Positions 1 through 8,929 of a stretch of 61,225 nt of DNA are shown here, piece by piece. The notes below the pieces were generated by a model. That model was not told the origin of the DNA and made no database searches. It worked only from the letters and a program-made list of their open reading frames with translations. The DNA is from an uncultured Eubacteriales bacterium. GTDB taxonomy: Bacteria > Bacillota > Clostridia > Oscillospirales > Acutalibacteraceae. Where the stretch lies: the NCBI GenBank assembly GCA_934464585.1, contig CAKSJY010000010.1, forward strand, positions 1 through 61,225, in the 5' to 3' direction. Both the position numbers and the translations under genes were made by a program. The number at the start of each line of letters is the position of its first letter. Within the stretch, counting starts at the first letter, position 1.

Positions 1-1902
1 ACCCTTCGACATAGCTCCGCTTATAATACCGTCATATACTTCACCGATATGTTGTGTCATATATTCAGCCATATAACACTTTTCGGTGTCTCTTTCGGCA
101 TTCATAGCTCGTACTTCATAAATAGAGGAGTCTCTTGAAGATTCTATTACAAAGTCGCTATATTTTTTTATTAATGTTCTGTTTGAACATCCGCAAATAA
201 GGTCAGATAATATTCGATGTATTGATAAGTCAGGATATCTCCTTATAGGTGAGGTAAAGTGGCAATAATCATCTAATGATAGACCAAAATGACCTAGTGG
301 TGAACTGGAATATTTCGCTTTTGACATTGAACGCAAAATTTGATTAGATATGATAGCCGAAAATTGTCCGGATTTAGACTTCTCTATTATTTGTGCAAAA
401 TCTAAAGCAGACATTCCCGGTTTGATTTTATAGTTTTTAAATCCAAGTATGCTTATAAGATTTGATAAGTCATTGAGCCTTTCAGGATTTGGACCCTCGT
501 GTACTCTATAAACAAATGGTATGTTTTCTTTTTTAGCATACATAGCTGCAGATTGATTTGCGCTTATCATAAATTGTTCTATCATTTTTTCGGATTTTCC
601 GGAAACTCTTTTAGATATATTGATGCATATGCCGTTTTTGTCTAATGTAAACCTTGATTCTACACTGTCTAGATCCATGTTACCACGAATTTTTGCATTG
701 TTTATAAGAATATCCGCAAGTTCACTTGCATCTTTTATTGAATCCAGCACTACCTTATATTTTTCCAGTATAGCGGGTGTTGCTGTATTTTCTAATATAT
801 CATTTATTTCACTGTACACACCTCTAACCTTAGAATTGATTACAGTTTTTTTAAATTCATATGATAAAATGTGGCCACTTTTATCAAGTTTCATTAGACA
901 AGAAAATGTAAGCTTGTCTTCTCCGGCATTTAGAGAGCAGATTCCGTTTGAAAGTTCTTTAGGCAACATAGGAATAACCCTGTCAGCAAAATAAACAGAT
1001 GTACCCCTTAGATGGGCTTCTTTATCAAGTAATGAGTTTTCTTTTACATAGTGGGAAACGTCTGCAATATGAACACCTAAATCCCATCCCTCATTAGTTT
1101 TTTTGACTGATATGGCATCATCTAAATCCTTTGCATCAGCACCGTCTATTGTAAATATAAGCTCATTTCTTAAGTCGAGTCTACCGGATAGTTCTTCTTT
1201 TGATATACCGAGTTTCGAAATGTTTTGTGCTTCATTAATAACGTCTTTAGGAAATAAAGATGGTATCTTATAAGCATCAATTATAGCATCAGCACATACT
1301 TTTGCACTGTCAGATTTGCCGTATACCTTTATAACAGATGCAGTTAATTTATTTCTTCTTGTGACTGGAGAAAGTGAGACCTGGACTTTATCCCCGTTTT
1401 TAGCTCCAAGTGTAGATGCTTTTCTAATAGGTATAGTAATTCTATAAGCTCCATCAGGTATAAGTTCACATCCCTTGTGAGCTCTTCTAATATAACCGGT
1501 AAGAGTTCTGTTTACCTTTTCTGTTATCCTTTGAACAGAGGCACTAAATCCTTTATCAGATTTTTTGAGTTTATATAGTAGTACAGTATCGCCAACAATA
1601 GCACCTCTTAGATGTTCATTATATATAAGAACATCTATATCTTTATCTAAACGTTTGGCAAATGAGAAGCCTTGAGACATAGAAATTATTTTTGCAGGGT
1701 AGAGTCCGGACGATGAACTGGAGGCAATTTTACCGTTTTTGGTAAATATTAATTTCCCCTCGTTTTTTAGTTCTGTTACAACTTTGACGAAGTCGTTGAA
1801 ATCTTTGCAATGTGACTTTTTGAATATAATATCGGCATCGAGTGCATAATTACTATTTGAAACTATATTGATTATGCTGTCCTTTAATATTTCTTTGTTC
1901 AT
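1..1902 (-). CDS. rnr: Ribonuclease R (RNB family 3'-5' exoribonuclease), C-terminus cut by window edge
   Basis: The reading frame is open from the ATG at 1902 to the left edge (634 codons seen), so the gene is partial. RNase R degrades structured RNA processively from the 3' end. Visible: an N-terminal winged-helix/cold-shock part over about residues 1-220, then the RNB catalytic domain beginning near ELIFTIDGADAKDLDDAISV; the DAKDLDD motif carries the metal-binding aspartates. The domain continues through YRVHEGPNP and HFTSPIRRYPDLSIHR, both typical of RNase R/II. The C-terminal S1 domain lies outside the window. A GGAGG-type site precedes the ATG. It lies 108 bp downstream of secG on the same strand, with a hairpin terminator between; secG-rnr is a common Firmicutes order. 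Confidence 0.95.
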   Translation of the reverse strand, partial: MNKEILKDSIINIVSNSNYALDADIIFKKSHCKDFNDFVKVVTELKNEGKLIFTKNGKIASSSSSGLYPAKIISMSQGFSFAKRLDKDIDVLIYNEHLRGAIVGDTVLLYKLKKSDKGFSASVQRITEKVNRTLTGYIRRAHKGCELIPDGAYRITIPIRKASTLGAKNGDKVQVSLSPVTRRNKLTASVIKVYGKSDSAKVCADAIIDAYKIPSLFPKDVINEAQNISKLGISKEELSGRLDLRNELIFTIDGADAKDLDDAISVKKTNEGWDLGVHIADVSHYVKENSLLDKEAHLRGTSVYFADRVIPMLPKELSNGICSLNAGEDKLTFSCLMKLDKSGHILSYEFKKTVINSKVRGVYSEINDILENTATPAILEKYKVVLDSIKDASELADILINNAKIRGNMDLDSVESRFTLDKNGICINISKRVSGKSEKMIEQFMISANQSAAMYAKKENIPFVYRVHEGPNPERLNDLSNLISILGFKNYKIKPGMSALDFAQIIEKSKSGQFSAIISNQILRSMSKAKYSSSPLGHFGLSLDDYCHFTSPIRRYPDLSIHRILSDLICGCSNRTLIKKYSDFVIESSRDSSIYEVRAMNAERDTEKCYMAEYMTQHIGEVYDGIISGAMSKG

Positions 1903-1969
1903 ATTACTTACCTCCACTTTTTAATTATTATTTCACATAAAGTCAAACTTAGTAAATAAAATGTATAAA

Positions 1970-2006
1970 AACACAAAAACCCCACGTAAACTCAACGTGA
2001 GGTTTT
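1970..2006 (-). terminator. Intrinsic terminator after secG
   Basis: Arms at 1976-1987 and 1995-2006 form a 12-bp stem with one mismatch and a 7-nt loop. On the minus strand it is followed by a T-rich run, just past the secG stop. Confidence 0.8.
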
Positions 2007-2010
2007 ATTA

Positions 2011-2265
2011 TTACTTAAACCATCCAAAGAACATACCAGCATTTATTGCAATAACTAGTAGGAAAAATCCGATAGCAATAATCTTTGTCCATCTTGAAAG
2101 GAAAGAATCAATTGATCGAGCTTTATTTTTTGAAAAGAATGTATCTGCGCCACCTGTTATAGCTCCTAAGTTTTGTTGATGACCTTCTTGGAGAAGAACA
2201 ACCAAAATAATAGCGATAGAGAATAAGAGCAATACAGCCCCCATTATTATTTGCATTACAGTCAA
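2011..2265 (-). CDS. secG: SecG, preprotein translocase subunit
   Basis: This 84-residue protein has two hydrophobic helices (about residues 5-25 and 60-80) joined by a polar loop with the family motif VVLLQEGHQQNLGAITGG. SecG is the accessory subunit of the SecYEG channel in the cytoplasmic membrane. The start is a TTG at 2265, because GGAGG lies about 9 nt upstream of it; the internal ATG three codons on is too far from that site. It precedes rnr on the same strand and ends in a strong hairpin terminator. Confidence 0.93.
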   Translation of the reverse strand: MTVMQIIMGAVLLLFSIAIILVVLLQEGHQQNLGAITGGADTFFSKNKARSIDSFLSRWTKIIAIGFFLLVIAINAGMFFGWFK

Positions 2266-2378
2266 AACTTACACCTCCAATTAAATATCTACATTATACT
2301 TTACCATGTAATAACAAACTTTGCAATATTAATTTCGCATTATTTTTATTTAAAGTTGGAATTAAGAACAATTTTTTC

Positions 2379-2407
2379 TTGAACTTTAAATGGAATGATA
2401 ATATAAT
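2379..2407 (+). promoter_or_regulatory. Sigma-A-type promoter for the rodA-like gene
   Basis: TTGAAC at 2379-2384, a 17-bp spacer, then TATAAT at 2402-2407, with the coding region starting about 35-40 bp downstream. Confidence 0.65.
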
Positions 2408-2426
2408 TATATAAATAATTCGGTTT

Positions 2427-3596
2427 ATGAAAAGGAGAGCGTTGCCTTTGTCTAAAATTTTTAGCTTTGTTAAAAGATATATTAAGGATTGCGATAAGTT
2501 TCTTTGGTTGATCACAATTTTATGTTCAGTATATAGCTTACTCTTATTGGGGAGTGTTTCAAGAGGCGGGGAGAACTTTTTTAATACACAGCTTATCGCG
2601 GTTATAATAGGATATATAGGAGCAATTGTCCTTTCGGCTGCGGATTATAGGGTTATAGCAGGATTTTGGAAATGGATAGCTCTGTTTTCTGTTTTGATAA
2701 TTGTATATACTCTTATATTTGGAATTACGATAGAAGGCTCTGCCGGTGTAAATGCAAAGGCTTGGATTACATTGCCAGGAGGCATAACATTTCAGCCTTC
2801 AGAGCTTGTAAAAATATGTTTTATTATTACTTTTTCAAAGCATTTATCTATAGTAAAAGAGAATGGTAATATTAAGTCTTTTAAAAGCATAATGCTTTTG
2901 TGTGTTCACGCGGTTATACCGGTTATATTAACACATCTTCAAGGTGATGACGGTGCTGCGATAATATTTTTCTTTATGTTTTTGTCAATGACATTTGCAG
3001 CCGGTGTGCAATTAAGATATTTTATTGCATTATTAGTAACCATGGTAATAGCTATTCCGTTTGCTTGGAACTATCTTTTGGCTGATTACCAAAAAAATAG
3101 GATTATAAATCAGTTTAATCCGGAATCAGACCCACTTGGTGATGGATTTCAGCAGATACAGGGAAAAATTTCAATAGGTTCAGGTCAAATATATGGAAAA
3201 GGTCTTTTTAACGGGCGAAGGGTTCTTCAAGGTTCAGTTCCTGTGCAGGAAAGTGACTTCATATTTTCGGTTGCAGGTGAGGAACTTGGATTTATTGGAT
3301 GTATTTTAGTTATTTTGTTAATACTTTTGCTTCTTATAAGAACAATTTATATAGGTGCAAAGTCTTGCGACCTTTTAGGGTCATATATATCAATAGGATT
3401 TTTTGGAATGATTGCATCACAGGCTATTTTTAATCTTGGAATGTGTTTAAGTTTACTTCCTGTTATGGGAGTAACCTTACCGTTTTTCAGTGCGGGAGGA
3501 TCATCGTCAGCATGCTTATATTTTGCCATAGGTCTTTTACAGAGTGTATATATAAAACGACTGGATACAGATAAGGCAGGATTAAGTTCAATATAG
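2427..3596 (+). CDS. rodA: SEDS-family peptidoglycan glycosyltransferase (RodA/FtsW type)
   Basis: A 389-residue polytopic membrane protein with about ten hydrophobic helices. SEDS proteins polymerise lipid II glycan strands together with a class B penicillin-binding protein during elongation or septation. Family marks: KAWITLPGGITFQPSELVK near residue 110, QESDFIFSVAGEELGF near 275, and LPVMGVTLPFFSAGGSSS near 345. RodA is preferred over FtsW/SpoVE because of the sequence feel and the lack of an mur/dcw cluster, but the subtype is not certain. The ATG at 2427 has no upstream ribosome site and itself overlaps AAAGGAG (2431-2437), so translation more likely begins at TTG 2442 or 2448. glnA follows after 32 bp. 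Confidence 0.88.
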   Translation: MKRRALPLSKIFSFVKRYIKDCDKFLWLITILCSVYSLLLLGSVSRGGENFFNTQLIAVIIGYIGAIVLSAADYRVIAGFWKWIALFSVLIIVYTLIFGITIEGSAGVNAKAWITLPGGITFQPSELVKICFIITFSKHLSIVKENGNIKSFKSIMLLCVHAVIPVILTHLQGDDGAAIIFFFMFLSMTFAAGVQLRYFIALLVTMVIAIPFAWNYLLADYQKNRIINQFNPESDPLGDGFQQIQGKISIGSGQIYGKGLFNGRRVLQGSVPVQESDFIFSVAGEELGFIGCILVILLILLLLIRTIYIGAKSCDLLGSYISIGFFGMIASQAIFNLGMCLSLLPVMGVTLPFFSAGGSSSACLYFAIGLLQSVYIKRLDTDKAGLSSI

Positions 3597-3628
3597 AAAA
3601 TTTAACAATTAATTATTTGGAGGTATAT

Positions 3629-4957
3629 ATGGGAAATATTTATACAAAAGAGGATATTTTTAGAATTATTAAAAAAGAAAATATAAGATTTATAAGGCTT
3701 CAATTTACAGACATATTTGGTTTCTGTAAAAATGTTGCAATAACACGAAGTCAATTAGAGAAAGCATTAGAAAATAAATGTATGTTTGATGGTTCATCTA
3801 TCGAAGGTTTTGTAAGAATAGAAGAGTCTGATATGTATTTACATCCAGACCTAAATACATTCATGATTTACCCTTGGGGTCCATCTAAAGTTGCAAGACT
3901 TATTTGTGACGTTTATACTCCTGAAAATAAGCCGTTTGATGGAGACCCTAGGGAAATATTAAAAAAGACTCTTGCAGAAGCTAAAAGAATGGGATTTACA
4001 CTTAATGTAGGACCTGAATGTGAATTTTTCCTTTTCCAAACTGATGAAGAAGGAAAGGCAACTACAAAAACGATAGATAACGGAAGTTATTTTGAATTAG
4101 GCCCTGTAGATAAAGGCGAAGAAGCAAGAAGAGATATTTGCCTTACTTTAGAGGATATGGGCTTTGAAATAGAGGCTTCTCATCATGAATGTGCACCTGG
4201 ACAACACGAAATAGATTTTAAATATAGCGATGCTATAACTGCAGCTGATAACATAATGACATTTAAACTTGCGGTAAAATCTATTGCTGATAAGCATAAT
4301 TTACATGCTACATTTATGCCGAAACCGATTTTTGGAAAAGCCGGATCGGGTATGCATATTAATATGTCACTTGAAAGAGAAGGTGAAAATGTATTTTATG
4401 ACGAGTCCGATCCAAACGGATTAAGTAAAATTGCATATAACTTTATAGCGGGAATTATGAAACATGCTAAAGGCTTTACAGCTATTACTAATCCGCTTGT
4501 AAATTCATATAAAAGATTGACTCCCGGCTTTGAGGCTCCTGTATATATAGCTTGGTCAACAAGTAATCGTAGTCCTCTTTTAAGAGTTCCTGCAGCAAGA
4601 GGTGAGGGTACCAGAATAGAATTGAGAAATCCGGATCCATCTGCAAACCCATATTTGGTTTTAGCTGTTTGTTTGGCAGCCGGTTTAGAAGGAATAAAAG
4701 AAAACTTGCAGCCACCGGCTCCGGTTGACAGCAATATTTTTAATCTAACAGACAATGAAAGAGAAGCTATGGGTATAGAAAATATACCTCAAAATTTAGC
4801 AAGAGCACTTCGTGCGATGAAAAAGGATAGCCTTATTTATCAAACATTAGGAAGTCATGCATTTTTTAAATATGTAATTTGTAAACATGATGAATGGACA
4901 GAATATAGAAACCAAGTAACAAGATGGGAAATTGAAAGCTATTTGGGAAGATATTAA
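3629..4957 (+). CDS. glnA: Glutamine synthetase type I (GSI-alpha)
   Basis: A 442-residue enzyme that makes glutamine from glutamate, ammonia and ATP as a cytosolic dodecamer. Visible: FDGSSIEGF (residues 52-60), the NVGPECEFFLF metal-binding strand, HHECAPGQHEID, GSGMHINMSL, and the NRSPLLRVPAARGEGTRIELRNPDPSANPY active-site stretch. The length and the absence of an adenylylation-site insertion fit the GSI-alpha form of Firmicutes. The start is the ATG at 3629, 5 nt after GGAGG at 3619-3623; a longer reading from TTG 3617 would begin inside that site. It probably shares the promoter of the upstream SEDS gene. No GlnR site was recognised. Confidence 0.97.
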   Translation: MGNIYTKEDIFRIIKKENIRFIRLQFTDIFGFCKNVAITRSQLEKALENKCMFDGSSIEGFVRIEESDMYLHPDLNTFMIYPWGPSKVARLICDVYTPENKPFDGDPREILKKTLAEAKRMGFTLNVGPECEFFLFQTDEEGKATTKTIDNGSYFELGPVDKGEEARRDICLTLEDMGFEIEASHHECAPGQHEIDFKYSDAITAADNIMTFKLAVKSIADKHNLHATFMPKPIFGKAGSGMHINMSLEREGENVFYDESDPNGLSKIAYNFIAGIMKHAKGFTAITNPLVNSYKRLTPGFEAPVYIAWSTSNRSPLLRVPAARGEGTRIELRNPDPSANPYLVLAVCLAAGLEGIKENLQPPAPVDSNIFNLTDNEREAMGIENIPQNLARALRAMKKDSLIYQTLGSHAFFKYVICKHDEWTEYRNQVTRWEIESYLGRY

Positions 4958-4964
4958 ACTGTTT

Positions 4965-4992
4965 GCATAGTTGTTCGAGTCTTGGCATATTA
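4965..4992 (+). promoter_or_regulatory. Putative forespore (sigma-F/G-type) promoter before the D,D-carboxypeptidase
   Basis: GCATA at 4965-4969 and CATATTA at 4986-4992, separated by 16 bp, resemble sigma-G (and partly sigma-F) -35/-10 elements. In Bacillus subtilis dacF is a forespore gene, which fits; the match alone is modest. Confidence 0.4.
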
Positions 4993-5019
4993 ATTTAATT
5001 ATCAACGGAGGTGCCAAGT

Positions 5020-6171
5020 ATGAACAACTTGAAAAAGATAGTATCTGTATTTATATCTTTGATTTTAATTTTAACAATGTCTGTAAATGTAAACGTATAT
5101 GCTTTGTCAGGAGACGAAATAACGGCTCCATCCGCAGTTTTAATGGATGAAAAGACAGGCAGGGTGTTATTTGAAAAAAATTCACATGACATTAGGCCAT
5201 GTGCTTCTATAACTAAAGTTATGACATTAATACTTATTATGCAGGCGATTGAAAGCGGAAAAATATCTATGGAAGATAATGTTACTGCGAGTGAACATGC
5301 ATCCTCTATGGGTGGTTCTGATATATGGCTTGAACCCGGAGAAACTATGACTGTTGATGATATGATAAAGGCTATTGTGGTTGCTTCTGCAAATGATGCA
5401 GCTGTAGCTATGGCAGAATATATTTCAGGATCGGAAGAGGAATTTGTTGGTGAAATGAATAAAAAGGCTCAAGAACTTCAAATGGTTGATACTGTTTTTA
5501 AAAACTGTAATGGTTTGGATGAGGATGGCCATGTAACTACAGCATATGATGTAGCGATAATGTCTCGAGACTTAATGAAATATGATAAAATTTTTGATTA
5601 TACATCTATTTGGATAGATTACCTTAGAAACGGAAAAACTCAGCTTGTAAACACAAATAAGCTTTTAAAAAGCTATAAAGGAATAACGGGATTAAAAACA
5701 GGAACTACAAGTAAAGCCGGTAGTTGTATTTCAGCGAGTGCTAAAAGAGACGATTTAAGTCTTATTGCGGTTGTTTTAGGAAGTGCTACCGGTAAAGAGC
5801 GATTTAAGGATGCTGCAGCTTTGCTTGATTATGGATTTGCTAATTTTAATATGTATAAGCCGGTAGTTCCTGAAGAGGCTTATACTAAAATACCAGTTTT
5901 AAATGGTATGGAAGAGTTTGTTGAAACAAAGTCGAATGCATTAAATAGTTTCTTGATTCCAAAAGGAAAGGAAAAGGCTATCACAAACATGTTGCAGATT
6001 GATTCGGAAGTTACAGCACCGGTTGAGCAAGGTCAGACCTTGGGTAAAATTATATATAGCCTTGATGATGAGGTTATAGCTGAATATAATATAGAGGCTG
6101 CATACTCTGTTGATGAAATGGACTTTAGATCTATTTTTAATATTTTATTGAAAAATTTGGTATCTATGTAA
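5020..6171 (+). CDS. dacF: D-alanyl-D-alanine carboxypeptidase, DacF/DacB type (penicillin-binding protein, peptidase S11)
   Basis: A 383-residue low-molecular-weight penicillin-binding protein that removes the terminal D-alanine from peptidoglycan stem peptides. The signal peptide covers about residues 1-28 (NLKKIVSVFISLILILTMSV). Active-site motifs are present in order: SITK (catalytic Ser, near residue 63), SANDA (SxN) and LKTGTT (KTG). The C-terminal part after residue 270 matches the PBP5-like beta domain of this class. The start is ATG 5020, with CGGAGGTG at 5005-5012; the GTG at 5011 lies inside that site. The upstream GCATA-N16-CATATTA and the strain's sporulation genes suggest a forespore/cortex role. 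A hairpin terminator follows. Confidence 0.9.
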   Translation: MNNLKKIVSVFISLILILTMSVNVNVYALSGDEITAPSAVLMDEKTGRVLFEKNSHDIRPCASITKVMTLILIMQAIESGKISMEDNVTASEHASSMGGSDIWLEPGETMTVDDMIKAIVVASANDAAVAMAEYISGSEEEFVGEMNKKAQELQMVDTVFKNCNGLDEDGHVTTAYDVAIMSRDLMKYDKIFDYTSIWIDYLRNGKTQLVNTNKLLKSYKGITGLKTGTTSKAGSCISASAKRDDLSLIAVVLGSATGKERFKDAAALLDYGFANFNMYKPVVPEEAYTKIPVLNGMEEFVETKSNALNSFLIPKGKEKAITNMLQIDSEVTAPVEQGQTLGKIIYSLDDEVIAEYNIEAAYSVDEMDFRSIFNILLKNLVSM

Positions 6172-6204
6172 GATTATTTTAAAGATACTTTGTTTTACGA
6201 TTAA

Positions 6205-6258
6205 GACGCTAACCTTTCGCTATTATTTTAGGCGAGAGATTAGCGCCTTTTTGTTTTT
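6205..6258 (+). terminator. Intrinsic terminator after the D,D-carboxypeptidase
   Basis: A G/C-rich imperfect stem built from GACGCTAACC...  and GGCGAGAGATTAGCGCC, followed by CTTTTTGTTTTT. Confidence 0.75.
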
Positions 6259-6399
6259 AAATGATACAACAATCATGTATATAGTTGTTCTTTTGACATG
6301 TTATTCGAATATTTGCGATTTTTCGCTTGTATTTGTTAGAGCAAGTGTGGTAATATAAACTTATATTATAATGTCTTTAGATATGGGAGGAACATTAAA

Positions 6400-7164
6400 G
6401 TGAAAAAAAATGTTAATAAGCTTATTGCAACATCAATTGCAACTTTTATTTTAATACTGTCTTTGGGAGTAAGTATATTTGCTATTGATGATGAGTATAT
6501 AAATCAGGATACAGTTGTTCCGAGTTCCAGCTCGGTTCCTTCATCAAGCGATATAAGTAATGACATAGATAATGATATTGATGATGATGTGAATAACGAA
6601 GAAAATAATAATAATGTTGTCATTGATGAGGATGACACACCTGACTATATATATTATAACAATGTAGAAGATGAATATGTTCCACAAGAACCGGTGGCTT
6701 CATCTCAATATGTTTATGATGTTCCGTCATCAACATCATCTGCAGTGTCTAGGCCATATTCTTCAGTATCGCTTATTGCGGATTTGGGAAATGTTGATGA
6801 CCCTGAACTATCAGCTGAGGACTGGAATATATCTTTAGACAATACAGATGGGACAGGTTCATTTGATTTTATAAAAAATGCAGATCAATCTGCATCGGGA
6901 AATGCAAAATGGATGCTATATACCGGAATCGGATTAATTGCAGCTGGAGCTTTAGGAGTATTGTTTGTAGTGGTAGATTGCTTAAGAAATAAGCAGAAAA
7001 AAGCTAAATTTCGTAAACATACCGGTAAGAGGGTTGCTAAACCTAGAGATTTAAAAAGAACTAGCGCAAGGAACAATAACGATTATGAAGATATCATGAG
7101 TTCAACACAGGAAATTTCAAGACGAAGAAATAATTCTCAATGGGATAGTTTTTTTAGAAATTAA
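6400..7164 (+). CDS. Secreted, single-span membrane protein with acidic Asn/Asp- and Ser-rich stalk (unknown function)
   Basis: I do not recognise a family. The 254 residues read as: signal peptide 1-28; a Ser/Pro tract 40-52; a run of Asp/Asn/Glu at 53-80; a Tyr- and Ser-rich stretch 82-125; a short folded-looking part 126-165; one transmembrane helix 171-194; and a strongly basic tail (RNKQKKAKFRKHTGKR and on). If the signal is cleaved this is a type I membrane protein with a disordered outer stalk. The start is GTG 6400, placed 9 nt after GGGAGG. Its stop codon coincides with the first bases of the leader repeat that precedes each tandem paralog downstream, so it abuts that block directly. 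Whether it works with them is unknown. Confidence 0.7.
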   Translation: MKKNVNKLIATSIATFILILSLGVSIFAIDDEYINQDTVVPSSSSVPSSSDISNDIDNDIDDDVNNEENNNNVVIDEDDTPDYIYYNNVEDEYVPQEPVASSQYVYDVPSSTSSAVSRPYSSVSLIADLGNVDDPELSAEDWNISLDNTDGTGSFDFIKNADQSASGNAKWMLYTGIGLIAAGALGVLFVVVDCLRNKQKKAKFRKHTGKRVAKPRDLKRTSARNNNDYEDIMSSTQEISRRRNNSQWDSFFRN

Positions 7165-7215
7165 TTTTTATATAGAGTGAGCTTTGTATATTATTGATTC
7201 TAGGGAAGTGCTTTT
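7162..7215 (+). repeat. Leader repeat copy 1 (upstream of tandem paralog A)
   Basis: Starting with TAATTTTTAT, this AT-rich segment matches 8877-8929 and 12336-12387 in order: TAATTTTTAT, a GTTAACTTT-like block, an ATATT-TTAATTCTA-like block, then the ribosome site and ATG. Here it begins at the stop codon of the upstream gene and is the most diverged copy. Confidence 0.6.
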
Positions 7216-8727
7216 ATGTCTGATTGGGAACAATTACATCGCGAACATAGAGAAAAAAACAGAGAACAGGAAATTTTACAAAGGGAAAAAAGAGGGTTTG
7301 GAGAGCCTGAAAGAGGTTCTATATCAGACTATTGTTATAGACTTTCCGGAACAAAAAAGTGGTGGAGTAAGTATGATTCTACGGATTATATAGATGTAAT
7401 TAATGGGATTAAGATAGTAAACCATTTGGAATATGATCAAGATTTAACTGATTATGATAAACGTGAAATATACGATGACTTAAAAGAAAAATGCGAAAAA
7501 TACGAAAAATACTTAAATAATCATAGAGGATATAGATGGACATTTGTTGGCAAAAAACGGTATAGACTTATATCTGAATTGTTTGAATTGTTAAAAAATA
7601 TGATGAAATTAGGTCCATTACAAACTCTTAATACAATTCCGTATTTTATATCTGATAATGATGAAAATAAAGTAAAAGGAATTAAGGTTATAAATGAGAA
7701 ATTTGCTAATGAATCTATCTATGGCGAGGATGGATTTTATAATTATTTCACACAAGAAGGAAGAAGAGATCCGTTCTTTATTATTATAAATTCTGAATTA
7801 GATAATTCATATGTTAAAAATTCTACAAAAAAAGACAACTATAACGATAATGAGAGCTCGAAGAGCAGATTATCTGAAGATAGTGAACTTGATATTATAA
7901 AACGTATTGAGAGAAAGATAGAAGTAGCGAATGAAAGAAACCAAGGAAATGGAATGGAAATTCATATAGGTGATAGGTTTCATATTAGAGGCCTGGGTAT
8001 ATCTAGAATATTTCCATTACGTCATGTAAAGGGTTTTCATATGCAAGCAAATGAAGTGGAGAACTTTAAGTATATAGAGACTATGTTCGATAATTTACTT
8101 GCAGGAGATGCTTATGATGTAGACAAGGCTCAATCTGTAGATAAAAATAAAATAGATAATTTGAGTGAAAATGAACGCAAAAATATAGACGGGATGCTAC
8201 AATATAAAGAAGTATTGTATAGTCATTATAAATATCTATATAATAAATACGGTAAATATATATATCAATTGCATCCTATTGACATTATTTCAAGGACAGA
8301 TAGTTTTTGGCAAGACATCTCACTTCTCCAAGATATAAACCAATACTTTGGTTTAAAAGGTGATGATTTTAAAACTTGCGAAAAAAATTTTAAGGATAAC
8401 TTAAAAAAGAATCCGATTTTGTGTTATATATTTCCGGAAAAGTCTAAGGATAAGGATTTACTTTTTCTAAAAATGGCGGTATATTATAACTATATATTTG
8501 TACGTTTTACTCATTTAAATGGTTCGAATATTAATCAAATTTTTAAAAAAGAGACTATATATGAAAATATAGCTTTAGAAAAAGAAATAGAGGACGGTGC
8601 CATAAAATATGGTTGGGGTAAAATGCAGGGTTTAGATGAATCAGAAAAGGCGGTATATTTGTTGAACCTAAAATGCAGGAATTTAGATAAGGAATTTAAC
8701 CTTTATGAAAGGTTAATTACTAAGTAG
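7216..8727 (+). CDS. Tandem paralog A: unknown cytosolic single-module protein (WWSK / HIG-x-RF / KGFHM family)
   Basis: Not recognised. This 503-residue protein has no signal peptide or membrane segment and is rich in Lys, Asp, Asn and Tyr. Landmarks shared with the two next genes: GTKKWWSK (45-52), RGYRWTFVGKKRYRLISEL (104-122), IPYF (141-144), SIYGEDGF (167-174), IHIGDRF (249-255), GLGISRIF (259-266), KGFHM (272-276), DNLLAGD (292-298), KYGKYIYQLHP (344-354), NPILCYIFPE (399-408), AVYYNY (421-426), KYGWGKMQGL (464-473) and EFNLYERL (493-500). Predominantly helical by eye. The ATG at 7216 has a weak GGGAAG site. Base composition is like the neighbours, so recent foreign origin is not obvious. 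An ORF in another frame at 7184-7393 is a shadow. Confidence 0.85.
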   Translation: MSDWEQLHREHREKNREQEILQREKRGFGEPERGSISDYCYRLSGTKKWWSKYDSTDYIDVINGIKIVNHLEYDQDLTDYDKREIYDDLKEKCEKYEKYLNNHRGYRWTFVGKKRYRLISELFELLKNMMKLGPLQTLNTIPYFISDNDENKVKGIKVINEKFANESIYGEDGFYNYFTQEGRRDPFFIIINSELDNSYVKNSTKKDNYNDNESSKSRLSEDSELDIIKRIERKIEVANERNQGNGMEIHIGDRFHIRGLGISRIFPLRHVKGFHMQANEVENFKYIETMFDNLLAGDAYDVDKAQSVDKNKIDNLSENERKNIDGMLQYKEVLYSHYKYLYNKYGKYIYQLHPIDIISRTDSFWQDISLLQDINQYFGLKGDDFKTCEKNFKDNLKKNPILCYIFPEKSKDKDLLFLKMAVYYNYIFVRFTHLNGSNINQIFKKETIYENIALEKEIEDGAIKYGWGKMQGLDESEKAVYLLNLKCRNLDKEFNLYERLITK

Positions 8728-8780
8728 TAACACTATAGATGTATATTCAGATTAGAAAGTTTGAAATGAAGGTATCTATA

Positions 8781-8929
8781 TAAGTTTATCATTGGTCAAA
8801 AATATTAATAATTATAAGAGCATAGCTAATTAAGTATGGTTGTATTCTAAAATGAAGAAATAATTTTGTTAAAAACTAATTTTTATAAGGTTAACTTTAT
8901 ATATTGTTAATTCTAAAGGGGAGTTTTTT
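8781..8929 (+). repeat. Intergenic repeat copy 2 (upstream of paralog B)
   Basis: About 149 bp that match, in order and over most positions, the spacer 12228-12387 before paralog C. Shared blocks include TAAGT-TATC, AAAAATATTAATAA, GGTTGTATTCTA, GAAGAAATAATTT, TTTTGTTAAA-ACTAATTTTTAT and TTAATTCTAAAGG. The last 53 bp also resemble the leader of paralog A. Confidence 0.7.

Noticed and set aside
620..994. Plus-strand open frame of 124 codons
   Set aside because: It lies wholly inside rnr on the other strand, with no ribosome site and no family resemblance.
4396..4755. Minus-strand frame of 119 codons inside glnA
   Set aside because: Antisense shadow of a highly conserved gene.
7184..7393. 69-codon frame at the start of paralog A
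   Set aside because: It overlaps paralog A in another frame; the paralog alignment shows A is the real gene.
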